A DNA stretch of 33,525 bases from Actinomycetota bacterium (GTDB taxonomy: Bacteria > Actinomycetota > Thermoleophilia > RBG-16-64-13), in contig JAMDEO010000193.1 of assembly GCA_023483915.1 (NCBI GenBank), positions 1-33,525 of the forward strand, given 5' to 3'. This document shows, piece by piece, positions 14,984-23,502 of this stretch (position 1 is its first letter; each line of letters opens with the position of its first letter). The notes under the pieces were generated by a model. It saw only the letters and a list, made by a program, of their open reading frames with translations, had not been told where the DNA came from and searched no databases. The position numbers and the translations under genes are program-made.

Positions 14984-15925
14984 TCAACCCATGAGATTAC
15001 CTTCGTTGCGCGAAGTCCTTGCCGGCAGCGGGGCACCTTGGGCATGAACCCAACTTGCCCCTGCCGCGGCAACCACGATAGCAGCGATGGCCAGCATCTC
15101 CCGTAGCGAGAGTGCCTGGGACAGGATAATGAAACCCCAGAATGCGGCAATGGCCGGCTCTATGCTCAATAGCACTCCATAAGTCGCTGCCCTCACCCTC
15201 TGGATGGCCACCAGTTCCAGGAAATACGGAATCGCCGAGGAAAGCATGGCAACAGCGAAGCCAAGTAGGATCGCCTTGCCGTGACCCGCGAACTTGACCC
15301 CGGTCGCCAGCATGACTGGGGTTAGGACCACAGCGGCCCCTCCAAGCATGAGCATCGTCACCCGAAACGGCTCCATCCTGCTGACGGCGCGCTTCGCAAG
15401 CAGGATGAAGGAAGCCCAGCATGAGGCGGCCACGAAGGCAAACACGAGCCCCCAAGCTGTCACGGAGCCACTCGTTCTGGCCAGTAGGAAGACTCCCGCT
15501 CCCGCAAGAACCACCCACATGAAGTCAACCAGGCGCCGCGAGCCGGCGATGGCAACCGCCAACGGCCCGAGAAACTCAACCGCCACCACGATGCCCACGG
15601 GTGCCCGGCTGATGGCTTCATAGAAACTGAAGTTCATGGCGAGCAAACTGGCAGTCAGAGCCAAAAGCAGCAGCCGGTTGCCTCGGGCAGGCAAGCCAAG
15701 CATGCGCGGCCTCACCGCCGCAAGCACGATCGCCGCTAGGGCAGTCCTCAGCCACAATGCCTGCGCGACTCCTACCGAGTCGATCACCATAACCGCCAGC
15801 GCGGAGCCGCCTTGCATCAGCAGGCCAACCACGACCACCAGAGACGCGGCAGTCGCCGATCCGCGGCGAAGAGCCGCCCGGGTTTTCGGAGGGGACGTAG
15901 TCGCTAAGTCTTCGTTACTCTCCAT
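14984..15925 (-). CDS. EamA-family (DMT) transporter, RhtA-like
   Basis: This 313-residue membrane protein has ten hydrophobic segments arranged as two EamA repeats (about 25-150 and 160-295). The glutamate-containing SFYEAISRAPVGIVVAVEFLGPL and the second-repeat SSAIPYFLELVAIQRV resemble the RhtA (YbiF) threonine/homoserine exporter group. It would act in the cytoplasmic membrane as a metabolite or amino-acid exporter. The start MESNEDL is preferred because the 23 residues before it look non-coding and run into the divergent gene's leader. No good ribosome site is seen. Confidence 0.85.
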   Translation of the reverse strand: MESNEDLATTSPPKTRAALRRGSATAASLVVVVGLLMQGGSALAVMVIDSVGVAQALWLRTALAAIVLAAVRPRMLGLPARGNRLLLLALTASLLAMNFSFYEAISRAPVGIVVAVEFLGPLAVAIAGSRRLVDFMWVVLAGAGVFLLARTSGSVTAWGLVFAFVAASCWASFILLAKRAVSRMEPFRVTMLMLGGAAVVLTPVMLATGVKFAGHGKAILLGFAVAMLSSAIPYFLELVAIQRVRAATYGVLLSIEPAIAAFWGFIILSQALSLREMLAIAAIVVAAAGASWVHAQGAPLPARTSRNEGNLMG

Positions 15926-16057
15926 TTGGCCAAAGTAGCAGTGCGCCCGAGTAATGAGCAACTGCTCAGTAGCTATTCGTTTTCCCGGGGACAACGGCTA
16001 GAATGGGACTTCATTCCTCTGGTCGTTAACGATTCCCCGCGCCAAGAAGGTGATCTA

Positions 16058-17425
16058 GTGCGATTTGCGCAGATGTGGCGAACCCCTGCCGGACGCGGCT
16101 TCATCATGCTCGCGGTCATGTCGGCGGCGTTTGGCTTCGCCTTCAATGCCCATGGCGGGGTGGTGACGAACTTCTTCGAGGAGGTCCTCAAGCTGAGAGG
16201 GCCTGAGTTCGGCTACATCACCGCCATCAGGGAAGTCGGAGGGTTCTTTCTCATATTCTTGACGGCCGTCCTCTACCGGGTAACCCTCCAGTGGCTCACG
16301 GCTGGAGCACTCATTCTTTTGGGCATAGGCTACGTCCTCTTCGGGTTCGCCACCAGCTTTCTCGCAGTCATCCCCTGGGTCGTAATCACAAGCTTCGGGA
16401 TGCACACGGTCCTGCAGACGCAGTTTTCACTGGGCATGAGTCTTACGATCGAATCGAAAAGCGGCGCCATCCTTGGGCGGATGGCGTCGATAGGTCAGGG
16501 GGGGACGTTTGCAGGTCTCTTCATGGTCTTTTTGATCTTCCAATTCGGCTTGCTCTCATACCGGGCAACGTTCATCGTTCTTGGGATCGTCGCCCTCCTC
16601 GGGGCGATCGCTATCGCCCGCTTCCCTCATCTCCACGAGGGGGAGGCGCGCAAGATCGCGCCGACACGTGAGCCGATAGTGTGGAAGCGTGACTACCGCT
16701 ACTACTACGTGCTCAATGTGTTAGATGGTGCGCGTCAGCAGGTCTTTTTCTCCTTTGGCCTTTGGGTCCTCGTGAACCGGTTCTCCATGACTGTCTCTCA
16801 CATAGCTTTGTTGCTTCTGGCGGTAGCTTTCGTGAGTATGATGTCTTCGGCCTGGATCGGCCGCCGGATAGACCGGCATGGAGAGAGACTGACCATCTCG
16901 GTCATCAATGTCGCCTACGTGGCGGCCTTGATCGGATTTGCGGTTGTGGGCAACGTGCTTGCAGCCTGTGTCTTCTACCTGATCTACGCCTTCATCTCCC
17001 CCGTTTCCACAATTGCTGCGACGACTTATGTCCGAAAGATCGCCATGGCTCGCGATGTCGCTCCCACCCTCGCCATAGGCGTAACGCTCATGCATGCCAC
17101 CGCAATCGTGGTTCCGGTGGTCGCCGGGTACATTCTCAACTTCGTCGGCTATCAGATCCCGTTCTTTATCGCCTGTGTGTTCGCTGTGGCAGCGATTGGA
17201 GTAACCCGCGGCCTCGACCCTGCCAAGCAGAAATCCGCGGAACGAGTTGCTGCCGACCTGGCAGCCGCGGCCGCGGGGCCCCGGGCCGCTGCGGCAGGCC
17301 TCCTCGCGGCAACCGAGGAGAGCGCCGCCGAGGCCGCTGCTGTTCTCATGGCTACCGACGGGGGACCCGGCGAGGAGATAGCCGGGCAGGCTGCAGTCCA
17401 GTCGATAACGGAACTGGAGGAATAG
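16058..17425 (+). CDS. Major facilitator superfamily transporter with Ala-rich tail
   Basis: This protein of about 455 residues has 12 predicted membrane segments and starts at a GTG with AAGAAGG about seven bases upstream. The earlier open frame shows no membrane character. The first half contains GRGFIMLAVMSAAFGFAF and the central loop is charged (HEGEARKIAPT). The second half restarts with LNVLDGARQQVFFSFGLWVL, like MFS half-repeats. The last ~75 residues are soluble and very rich in Ala and Glu, which is unusual for a transporter. Substrate is not predictable. It is divergent from the EamA gene and ends at a strong hairpin. Confidence 0.85.
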   Translation: MRFAQMWRTPAGRGFIMLAVMSAAFGFAFNAHGGVVTNFFEEVLKLRGPEFGYITAIREVGGFFLIFLTAVLYRVTLQWLTAGALILLGIGYVLFGFATSFLAVIPWVVITSFGMHTVLQTQFSLGMSLTIESKSGAILGRMASIGQGGTFAGLFMVFLIFQFGLLSYRATFIVLGIVALLGAIAIARFPHLHEGEARKIAPTREPIVWKRDYRYYYVLNVLDGARQQVFFSFGLWVLVNRFSMTVSHIALLLLAVAFVSMMSSAWIGRRIDRHGERLTISVINVAYVAALIGFAVVGNVLAACVFYLIYAFISPVSTIAATTYVRKIAMARDVAPTLAIGVTLMHATAIVVPVVAGYILNFVGYQIPFFIACVFAVAAIGVTRGLDPAKQKSAERVAADLAAAAAGPRAAAAGLLAATEESAAEAAAVLMATDGGPGEEIAGQAAVQSITELEE

Positions 17426-17474
17426 GCTCGGCAACGGGGGTTCGGCAACGCCGGCCGGCTGCGCCCGTAATGGG

Positions 17475-17504
17475 CCGCGGCCGGGCCTTCAGGCCCGGCC
17501 GCGG
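17475..17504. terminator. Bidirectional terminator hairpin, 13-bp perfect stem
   Basis: CCGCGGCCGGGCC (17475-17487) and its perfect complement (17492-17504) surround the loop TTCA. It lies between the convergent MFS and ABC ATPase genes, so it can stop both transcripts. No T-run is present, as is common for high-GC bacteria. Confidence 0.75.
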
Positions 17505-17534
17505 CAAACGGCGAGGAGCGTCGCTGGGAGGGTG

Positions 17535-18278
17535 TCAGCAGACGGCCACAGCCGCATCGGTGCCGCAAGGCGCACCTTCCCAGATGCCGATCGCCGCCGT
17601 CTCCTCGATGACGAGGCCGTCACGCATGTGGATCACTCGGTCGCAGGCTTCGGCTACATCGGGATCGTGGGTCACCAAGACGAAGGTCGTGCCGGTAGTC
17701 AGGTTTATCTCGCGCATCATGTCGATGACCTCAGCGGAACTGGTGCTATCCAGGTTGCCGGTCGGTTCGTCGCCCAAGATCACGGAAGGGCCGTTTACCA
17801 GAGCTCGGGCTACAGCTACACGCTGCTGCTGCCCACCAGAGAGTTCGTTAGGACGATGATCGGCCCTGTCGGCCAGCCCGACTCTGTCCAACGCCTCCTG
17901 GGCCAGCCTGTTGGCCTCCCGCCGTGATTTGCCGGCATATTGGGCCGCGATGGCGACGTTGTCGATGGCGGACATCGTGGGCACCAAGTTGAACCCTTGG
18001 AAGATGAAGCCGATCTCTTCCCTCAGCAGCTTGGTGATTGCGCCGCCGCCCAGGTTGTCGACCCGGCGACCGTTGAGTTGGACCTGTCCGCCGTCCGGGT
18101 TGTCCAAGCATCCCATCATGTGTAGCATGGTCGATTTCCCACATCCGGAGGGCCCCATGATGGCTACCATCTCGCCGGCTCCTACGTCCACCGAGGCGCC
18201 GCGCAGTGCGTCCACGAAGTTGTCTTTCCCCAACTGATAGCGCTTGGTGAGTCCTGTCGCGCTGATGATGCTCTTCAT
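17535..18278 (-). CDS. ABC transporter ATP-binding protein (MacB/LolD type)
   Basis: This 247-residue ATPase has Walker A GPSGCGKST at 42-50, Q-loop Gln94 in IFQGFNL, signature LSGGQ at 146-150, Walker B VILGDEPTGNLD at 166-177, and switch His in LVTHDP. The GNLDS sequence and overall length match the MacB/LolD/FtsE-like group working with FtsX/MacB permeases. A short unusual tail with two cysteines ends the protein. The ATG at 18278 follows GGGGAAGAAG. It lies 73 bp downstream of the permease gene and is its partner; such pairs move lipoproteins, peptides or macrolides using mechanical force. Confidence 0.93.
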   Translation of the reverse strand: MKSIISATGLTKRYQLGKDNFVDALRGASVDVGAGEMVAIMGPSGCGKSTMLHMMGCLDNPDGGQVQLNGRRVDNLGGGAITKLLREEIGFIFQGFNLVPTMSAIDNVAIAAQYAGKSRREANRLAQEALDRVGLADRADHRPNELSGGQQQRVAVARALVNGPSVILGDEPTGNLDSTSSAEVIDMMREINLTTGTTFVLVTHDPDVAEACDRVIHMRDGLVIEETAAIGIWEGAPCGTDAAVAVC

Positions 18279-18351
18279 TTCTTCTTCCCCTCGCTTGTAG
18301 ATCGTTTTTTCGTCTAATTCTTGAATTGCCCGTCTATCGGTAGGGCGCCGA

Positions 18352-19515
18352 TCACTCGTATCTGAGAGCCAGCACCGGCTTGAGCCGAGCCGCGTGGAGC
18401 GATGGATAGAACCCACTCCCGACACCAAGTACGATCGCGAAGGCCAAGGAGCCAAGCGCCAGCCGCGGAGTCACCAGAAAGAGAACCGTCCCGCTACTCG
18501 CCATGACTGCGTTGACCGCGATGCTCGTGATCCAACCCAGTGCCAATCCCGTCACCCCACCAAGAAAGCCGATCATCGCCGATTCGATCAAGAACTGGCC
18601 CACGATCTGCCGGTGGGAGGCCCCGATCGCCTTACGGATCCCTATCTCCCGGGTCCGCTCGAACACCGACATGGTCATGGTGTTAACTACCGACAGACCG
18701 CCGACCAGGAGTGAGATCAGGGCCACGCCGAAGATGATGCTATTGAAGATCTTGGTTGCGCTCTTGAACTGATCCGTGAAGGCCTTGGGACCGTTGGCGT
18801 TCACGCCGGATACCGTGCCCTGGATCGTGGTGGCAAGCTGGTTCGGATCAACACCGGACTGAGGATAGGCTGTGATGCCCGTCGCGAGCTGCTCCGGCTT
18901 GACCTGCTGTTGAATGATAGAGGGCAATTGCGCGTACAGCAGAGCCTGCACGTCCGCCATAGAGATGGTCACCGTGTTGTCGGGAGCGGTCAAGGTCTTG
19001 TTGTAGATCCCGACCACCTCGAACATCTCGCCGCGCAGCTCTATCCGCTTGCCAACCTGGGCGTTCAGCGCCTTTGCCACGTCGGAGCCGACCACAGCCT
19101 TCCCGCGATCACTGGGAGCGAGATCACGACCGGCAGCCATCGTCAGCTTGAACTTCTCGTAACCGACCTGGCGCATATCCGTGCCCATGATGCCTTGGGG
19201 CACGCCCATGCTCATGCCCTGGTCCTTCTTGAGCAGCATATAGACGCTCGCGGAGGCCCGGGCAACACCCGGTACGTTCTCGATCTCGGGGATCCGGCCC
19301 ACAGAAATAGGAGTCGTGCTGATAGCACCCATCGATGTGGACGCGTCGGAGATGATGACCTTGTCGCTGTAGTAGCGGGTGCCGCCGTCGATGAGAAGGT
19401 TGATCTTCTCGGCCATGCTGCCCATGACCACCAGAGCGAACACCCCGATGGTGATGCCGAAGATCGTCAAGAATGCCCGAAGCCTCCTGCGGAAGATATT
19501 GCGGACTGTGCTCAT
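18352..19515 (-). CDS. MacB/FtsX-type ABC transporter permease
   Basis: This protein of about 387 residues has an N-terminal membrane segment (LRAFLTIFGITIGVFALVVM), a MacB periplasmic core domain (about 36-250), and a C-terminal FtsX domain with three membrane segments containing the conserved ERTREIGIRKAIGAS motif and a final SLHAARLKPVLALRYE. The start is the ATG at 19515, with GGAGGG six bases upstream; 39 extra codons upstream lack a ribosome site. It is an ABC exporter or envelope mechanotransmission permease working with the downstream ATPase. No MacA-like adaptor is in the window, as is usual for organisms with one membrane. Confidence 0.92.
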   Translation of the reverse strand: MSTVRNIFRRRLRAFLTIFGITIGVFALVVMGSMAEKINLLIDGGTRYYSDKVIISDASTSMGAISTTPISVGRIPEIENVPGVARASASVYMLLKKDQGMSMGVPQGIMGTDMRQVGYEKFKLTMAAGRDLAPSDRGKAVVGSDVAKALNAQVGKRIELRGEMFEVVGIYNKTLTAPDNTVTISMADVQALLYAQLPSIIQQQVKPEQLATGITAYPQSGVDPNQLATTIQGTVSGVNANGPKAFTDQFKSATKIFNSIIFGVALISLLVGGLSVVNTMTMSVFERTREIGIRKAIGASHRQIVGQFLIESAMIGFLGGVTGLALGWITSIAVNAVMASSGTVLFLVTPRLALGSLAFAIVLGVGSGFYPSLHAARLKPVLALRYE

Positions 19516-19778
19516 GATCAACCCTCCTATGGGACGTTGTGCTGAACCAAGTCTCGCGTGCCGGTGCCCTCCACAGATCAGGCGATAGGGGAGTCTTTGC
19601 TTGTCCCGCTGGCCGGTCTTCCGCCTAGCCATCCGGCCAGTAGCCGCGGAACGACAGAACGGAAGTGCCCCGCGTTTGCTCCGTTACCCGTCAGTTGGTA
19701 GCCTTGTGTGTATTGGCAGGAGACGCTCGCCGGTGTGAAGCGACGGAGCAAGCATTGGGCTGGCTAGGAGGCAATGGG

Positions 19779-20420
19779 TTGAGCGACAAAGCGGTCCGAG
19801 TGATGATCGTGGATGACCACGCGGTCGTGCGAAGCGGGCTTTCTGCCTTCATCATGGCTTACGACGACTTGGAGTTCGTCGGCGAGGCCGCAGGTGGAGC
19901 TGAGGCCGTGGAGAAATGCCGCCAATTCCGGCCGGATGTGATCCTCATGGATCTGGTCATGCCCGAAGTGGACGGTGCAGAGGCGACGAGGCGCATTCGA
20001 GAGGCATGCCCGGAGGTCCAAGTCATCGCTCTCACCAGCTACAAGGAAGAGGATCTCGTTCAATCCGCTCTGAAGGCGGGCGCAATCAGCTACTTGCTGA
20101 AGAACGTATCAGCGGAGGAGCTCGCCCAAGCCATCAGGGGTGCCCATGCCGGACGTCCCACACTGGCTCCTGAAGCGGCCCAGGTACTCATCAAAGCAGC
20201 CACCCGCCCAGATGAAGAGGATCAGACGGACCTCACCGACCGTGAGCTCGAGGTCCTCAAATTGATGGTAGACGGACTTACCAATCCCGAGATCGCCAAA
20301 AAGCTGTTCGTCAGCAGATCGACGGTCAAGTTCCACGTCAGTAACATCTTGATGAAACTCGGGGCGTCAAGTCGTACTGAGGCCGTCTCCATGGCCATTC
20401 ACCGCCGCCTTGTCGACTAA
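19779..20420 (+). CDS. NarL/LuxR-family response regulator
   Basis: This 213-residue protein starts at a TTG with AGGAGG seven bases upstream. The receiver domain (about 5-125) has acidic residues Asp12 and Asp13, phosphoacceptor Asp58 in ILMDLVMPEVDG, a Thr in ALTSY and Lys in YLLKNVS. The C-terminal LuxR HTH has LTDRELEVLKLMVDGLTNPEIA and STVKFHVSNIL. It should bind DNA when phosphorylated. No histidine kinase lies beside it, so its partner is elsewhere, or next to its targets. The adjacent divergent MacB-type ABC operon is a plausible target. Confidence 0.93.
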   Translation: MSDKAVRVMIVDDHAVVRSGLSAFIMAYDDLEFVGEAAGGAEAVEKCRQFRPDVILMDLVMPEVDGAEATRRIREACPEVQVIALTSYKEEDLVQSALKAGAISYLLKNVSAEELAQAIRGAHAGRPTLAPEAAQVLIKAATRPDEEDQTDLTDRELEVLKLMVDGLTNPEIAKKLFVSRSTVKFHVSNILMKLGASSRTEAVSMAIHRRLVD

Positions 20421-20452
20421 GGCGGGGACAACGTCCGGCTGACCAGCCCAGT

Positions 20453-20474
20453 CGGGGTGCAGCACCCCGTCTTT
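20453..20474 (+). terminator. Intrinsic terminator after the response regulator
   Basis: CGGGGTG (20453-20459) and CACCCCG (20463-20469) form a 7-bp stem with a 3-base loop, followed by TCTTT. It lies 33 bases after the response-regulator stop. Confidence 0.6.
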
Positions 20475-20498
20475 GTCCGCAGACATATACTGACCACT

Positions 20499-20520
20499 TG
20501 GCCAGGTTAATGACCGGCCA
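20499..20520. promoter_or_regulatory. Inverted repeat upstream of the receiver-only gene
   Basis: TGGCCAGGT (20499-20507) and ACCGGCCA (20513-20520) are inverted with one extra base, around TAATG. It lies 77 bases ahead of the receiver gene and close to a TATACT (20486-20491) that may be a -10. It may be an operator or an RNA hairpin. Confidence 0.35.
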
Positions 20521-20596
20521 CTTGCCGCTGGGAGGCATGGCTCCGATCCACGATAGTTGAGGCGAGAGTGAAGCCAAAGCTACTTGGAGAAGAGAA

Positions 20597-20953
20597 GTGC
20601 GCATCCTTCTGGCCGACGACAATCCTGAAGTCCGCTCGGCTCTGCGACTTCTTGCTGAGGAGCTGGGACATTCTGTTTCCGAGGCCCATGATGCTCACAG
20701 CCTGCTCGCCCGTTTGCGCGTGGATTCGCCGCCGGCGAACATTGTGCTTCTAGACTGGGAATTGCCCGGTCTCGAACCCCAATCTCACTTGTCAGTCATC
20801 AGGCAGCACGATCCCGCCTGCACCCTGGTAGCGATGAGCGGACGGCCGGAAGCTCGAGCAGAGTCGCTCCGGCTGGGGGCCCAATCCTTCATCAGCAAGA
20901 ACGAATCGCCGGACACGCTGCTCCGGCTACTGCGAAACGAAGGCGGCCACTAG
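20597..20953 (+). CDS. Stand-alone receiver-domain protein
   Basis: This 118-residue single CheY-like receiver starts at a GTG preceded by GGAGAAG. Acidic residues Asp7 and Asp8, phosphoacceptor Asp53 (LLDWELPG), Ser in AMSGRPEA, and Lys in SFISKNE are present, so it can be phosphorylated. There is no output domain. It probably acts as a phosphate sink or protein partner. It lies on the same strand as the NarL-type regulator but behind a terminator, so it probably has its own promoter. Confidence 0.87.
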   Translation: MRILLADDNPEVRSALRLLAEELGHSVSEAHDAHSLLARLRVDSPPANIVLLDWELPGLEPQSHLSVIRQHDPACTLVAMSGRPEARAESLRLGAQSFISKNESPDTLLRLLRNEGGH

Positions 20954-20994
20954 AGCGACGGTCCCCACCGTTGGAGCGCACGAACCAGCCGGCG

Positions 20995-21540
20995 CTACTC
21001 CGCCGGTCCGTGGATCTCGCGAAATTCGCGCTCGAGCATGTCGAGTTCGACGTAATCGCCGAAGTGGCCATCCTGGAAGACGGCCTCTCGCTCGCGACCC
21101 ACCTCAACGAATCCCAGGCGCCGGTAGAGATCGAGAGCACGCGCGTGGGCCTCATGAGCTCGTATGCTCACCGAGTGCAGCCCCAAAGTGAAGAAGGCGA
21201 AGCGCAGGCATGTCACAATCGCGTCGGAGCCATAACCCTTGCCCCACTCATCTTTGGCCCCGACTACCAGGCCCAACTCTGCCCGGCGATGCACCGGATG
21301 AATCCCCTTCAGCCCGACGTTCCCCAAGTAGCGGCCATCTTCGAGCAAATGAATCTCGAAACTGAAGCGATCGCCGGCCAATGCCTGGGTGTCGTAGTAG
21401 CGCTGCTCCTGCTCAACGGTGATGGGAACGTGGCCAACCAAGAGGAACTCATGAACTTCGGGGTCATTCAGCCAGGCCCGAATGATCTCGGCATTTCCCC
21501 GGTTGAGCTCTGTGAGGTATACCTTCTCGCCCCTGATCAT
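20995..21540 (-). CDS. GNAT-family N-acetyltransferase
   Basis: This 181-residue protein of the RimJ/RimL-like acetyltransferase-3 group has an N-terminal EKVYLTELNRGNAEIIRAWLNDPEV, an acetyl-CoA P-loop EWGKGYGSDA near residue 100, and the closing NxxARALDLYRRLGF-like HEAHARALDLYRRLGFVEVG. It transfers acetyl from acetyl-CoA to an amine, either a protein N-terminus or a small molecule. The ATG at 21540 is chosen because it gives the usual family start MIRGEKV; an upstream extension is Arg-rich and runs into repeats. It converges with the receiver gene. Confidence 0.87.
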   Translation of the reverse strand: MIRGEKVYLTELNRGNAEIIRAWLNDPEVHEFLLVGHVPITVEQEQRYYDTQALAGDRFSFEIHLLEDGRYLGNVGLKGIHPVHRRAELGLVVGAKDEWGKGYGSDAIVTCLRFAFFTLGLHSVSIRAHEAHARALDLYRRLGFVEVGREREAVFQDGHFGDYVELDMLEREFREIHGPAE

Positions 21541-21616
21541 GCCGCCATGATAGCGGACCGAGCCGCGCTGCGACCGGCGGATCGAATCCCGCCGATACGG
21601 CGGCAACCGGGAGATC

Positions 21617-21657
21617 AACCGGGGCCGGCGCGGGTGATTAACCGGGGCCGGCGCGGG
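21617..21657. repeat. 18-bp direct repeat
   Basis: AACCGGGGCCGGCGCGGG occurs at 21617-21634 and again at 21640-21657, five bases apart. The second copy also supplies the left arm of the hairpin next to it, so the repeat may have arisen by duplication of a terminator arm. Confidence 0.7.
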
Positions 21658-21677
21658 CATATTGCCCGCGCCGGCCC
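21645..21677 (-). terminator. 14-bp hairpin after the CocE-like gene
   Basis: GGGCCGGCGCGGGC (21645-21658) and its perfect complement (21664-21677) flank ATATT. It starts 17 bases after the hydrolase stop in the minus direction and is a likely terminator. Confidence 0.7.
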
Positions 21678-21693
21678 GGCCAGGAGGAGGAGG

Positions 21694-23385
21694 CTACTTG
21701 TCGAGTGGAATCACCGGCAGGGAAGCCTTGGACTGGTGACACCCATCGCGATAGACCTTGTGCATGGTAGTCGCGCTATTGCAGACGTGCCACATGACGT
21801 CGTAGGTCTCGATGTCGGTGGGGATATCGATGCTCGAGATCTCCACCTTGATCTGCTTGCCCGCTCGGAACAGGTGCGACATCGGGCGCAACTGCACGAC
21901 GTACTCGTTGATTTCACCCGGAACGACCGGCACTTCTTTGGTGTGGTCGTGCGCGATCTCCCAAGGGGTGTCTTTTTCGGGAACCCGAGTACGATGGGAA
22001 GCTTTGAGCCAACCTGAGGCAAGCGGATAGATGGCATCGGAGTCGGCCTCACGCACCTCGACGCGCCATTTCGTGTCCGGTTGGTCGATCGCCGCGTGGA
22101 AGGTGATCCGCGGAGGCCCGGTGACCTGAATGTCTTCCGGCAGAGGCGCGCTGACGTAGCTCACCCGCTTCCGCTCCTCGGTCACGTACAGAGCCTGCTG
22201 GACGAAAGCATCGGGTTCATCGTTGTAGTAGTCAGGCTCGAGAGACAGGCCACCGAGGCTATTGAAGTAGAAATCCGTCCACCGAGTGGTCTCGATCGGC
22301 CACTGTTGCGCAGCCTTCATCTGGGTGAGGCCGGTGGTGTGGTAACGGATCGGAGGCTCGTCCATTATCCCCGTGTCCATGCCTTTGAGCCAGTAGTCGT
22401 ACCACCGGAGCAGCTCATCGTGGTGAGCTCTCCACGGACGTGTGCCCATGTCGGTATAGAGGAACATCTTCTTGGGCACGTCGACCCGGTTGAAAACGTT
22501 CATCTGCGGCTGCGAGAAGAAGCTAAAGAAGGGGCCCCCCACGTAACACGGGACGTTGATCTTATCCAAACGCTCGGAGACCGAACGCTCCCGGTAGTAC
22601 GGTCCATCCAGCGGATTGAGCATGAAGTCGAACAGGATCGGGTTCTTCTCCGGATACCTGAGCAGGTGGACCAAATATGGGTACTGCTTCAGATCCGGAT
22701 CGGCCAGAGCCTTGTCGACCAGCTTTTTGAGCTCGTCAGGCCGGGTGTTTAGGATCATCGCCGACTTGACGTTCTTGATGGCGTAGCCGCAACGGGCCGG
22801 ATAGGTTCCTGTGTAGAGTCCGTAGAGGAAGATGTTCAGCACACCTCCCTCATACTCGCCGTGGTTGTACAGATCATCCCCGAATATCTCCCACGGAGCA
22901 ATGCACTTCAGGTGAGGCGGCTGTTCCGCAGCGATATGCAATTGCATCGAGGAGAAGTAACAGATGCCGGCGGTGCCGATACTGCCGTCGCACCACGGCT
23001 GCCGGGCCAGCCACTCGACGATGTCGGCCCCGTCTTCACCCTCGTGTCGCGAGAACAGGCCCTCATAGGCCCCTTCCGAGTCACCGGTACCCCTCAGGTC
23101 GGCGATGACATAGACGTATCCTCGCCTGGCATAGAAATAAGGGTCGCCCGATTCCACGGACGCCTCGAAGCAGGACTTGCCGAAGGGCTGCGGCGGTGTC
23201 TCAAAGGTTTGCAGGGTCTTGCCATAAGGCGACATGGCGAGCAATGCCGGGAACCTTCCCGGGCCATCCGGGCGGTAGATATCGACAGCCAGTCCAACCC
23301 CATCGCGCGCCGGCACGAAGACATTCTCTTCAACTTTGACGCCGTGTTGCGGTTCCGATGCCGCCCATCCGCCGTCTTCACCCAT
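21694..23385 (-). CDS. CocE/NonD-family hydrolase with Cys at the nucleophile
   Basis: This 563-residue protein has an alpha/beta hydrolase (X-Pro dipeptidyl-peptidase S15) N-terminal half and a beta-jelly-roll C-terminal half. Signature pieces are PARDGVGLAVDIYRPDG, the DLRGTGDSEG oxyanion region near 96-105, and the family end LPVIP. The nucleophile elbow normally reads GxSYxG; here it is AGICYFSS, with Cys142 in the serine position. The acid and His lie in the latter part of the fold domain, with RAHHDELLRWYDYWLKG as the His region. The family cleaves esters or amides (cocaine esterase, glutaryl acylase). No signal peptide is seen. GAGAGG precedes the ATG. It is divergent from a TetR gene. 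Confidence 0.87.
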   Translation of the reverse strand: MGEDGGWAASEPQHGVKVEENVFVPARDGVGLAVDIYRPDGPGRFPALLAMSPYGKTLQTFETPPQPFGKSCFEASVESGDPYFYARRGYVYVIADLRGTGDSEGAYEGLFSRHEGEDGADIVEWLARQPWCDGSIGTAGICYFSSMQLHIAAEQPPHLKCIAPWEIFGDDLYNHGEYEGGVLNIFLYGLYTGTYPARCGYAIKNVKSAMILNTRPDELKKLVDKALADPDLKQYPYLVHLLRYPEKNPILFDFMLNPLDGPYYRERSVSERLDKINVPCYVGGPFFSFFSQPQMNVFNRVDVPKKMFLYTDMGTRPWRAHHDELLRWYDYWLKGMDTGIMDEPPIRYHTTGLTQMKAAQQWPIETTRWTDFYFNSLGGLSLEPDYYNDEPDAFVQQALYVTEERKRVSYVSAPLPEDIQVTGPPRITFHAAIDQPDTKWRVEVREADSDAIYPLASGWLKASHRTRVPEKDTPWEIAHDHTKEVPVVPGEINEYVVQLRPMSHLFRAGKQIKVEISSIDIPTDIETYDVMWHVCNSATTMHKVYRDGCHQSKASLPVIPLDK

Positions 23386-23454
23386 TATCTACCTCTCTTC
23401 ATCAACACTAACTTGTCCTGAGCGCCTCGATAACCCAGGGGGTGGAACCTAAAT

Positions 23455-23502
23455 GAGCGTATACTCAATAAGACTATACTAGCCTCTGGGAGTCCGCGTC
23501 AA
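23455..23502 (-). promoter_or_regulatory. Promoter and possible TetR operator of the CocE-like gene
   Basis: On the minus strand TTGACG (23502-23497) and TATAGT (23478-23473) are separated by 18 bases. Between the -10 and the gene, GAGCGTATACTC at 23455-23466 is a near-palindrome around GTATAC, and TATACT occurs twice (23460 and 23475) in direct orientation. The divergent TetR regulator is a natural candidate to bind here. Confidence 0.45.
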
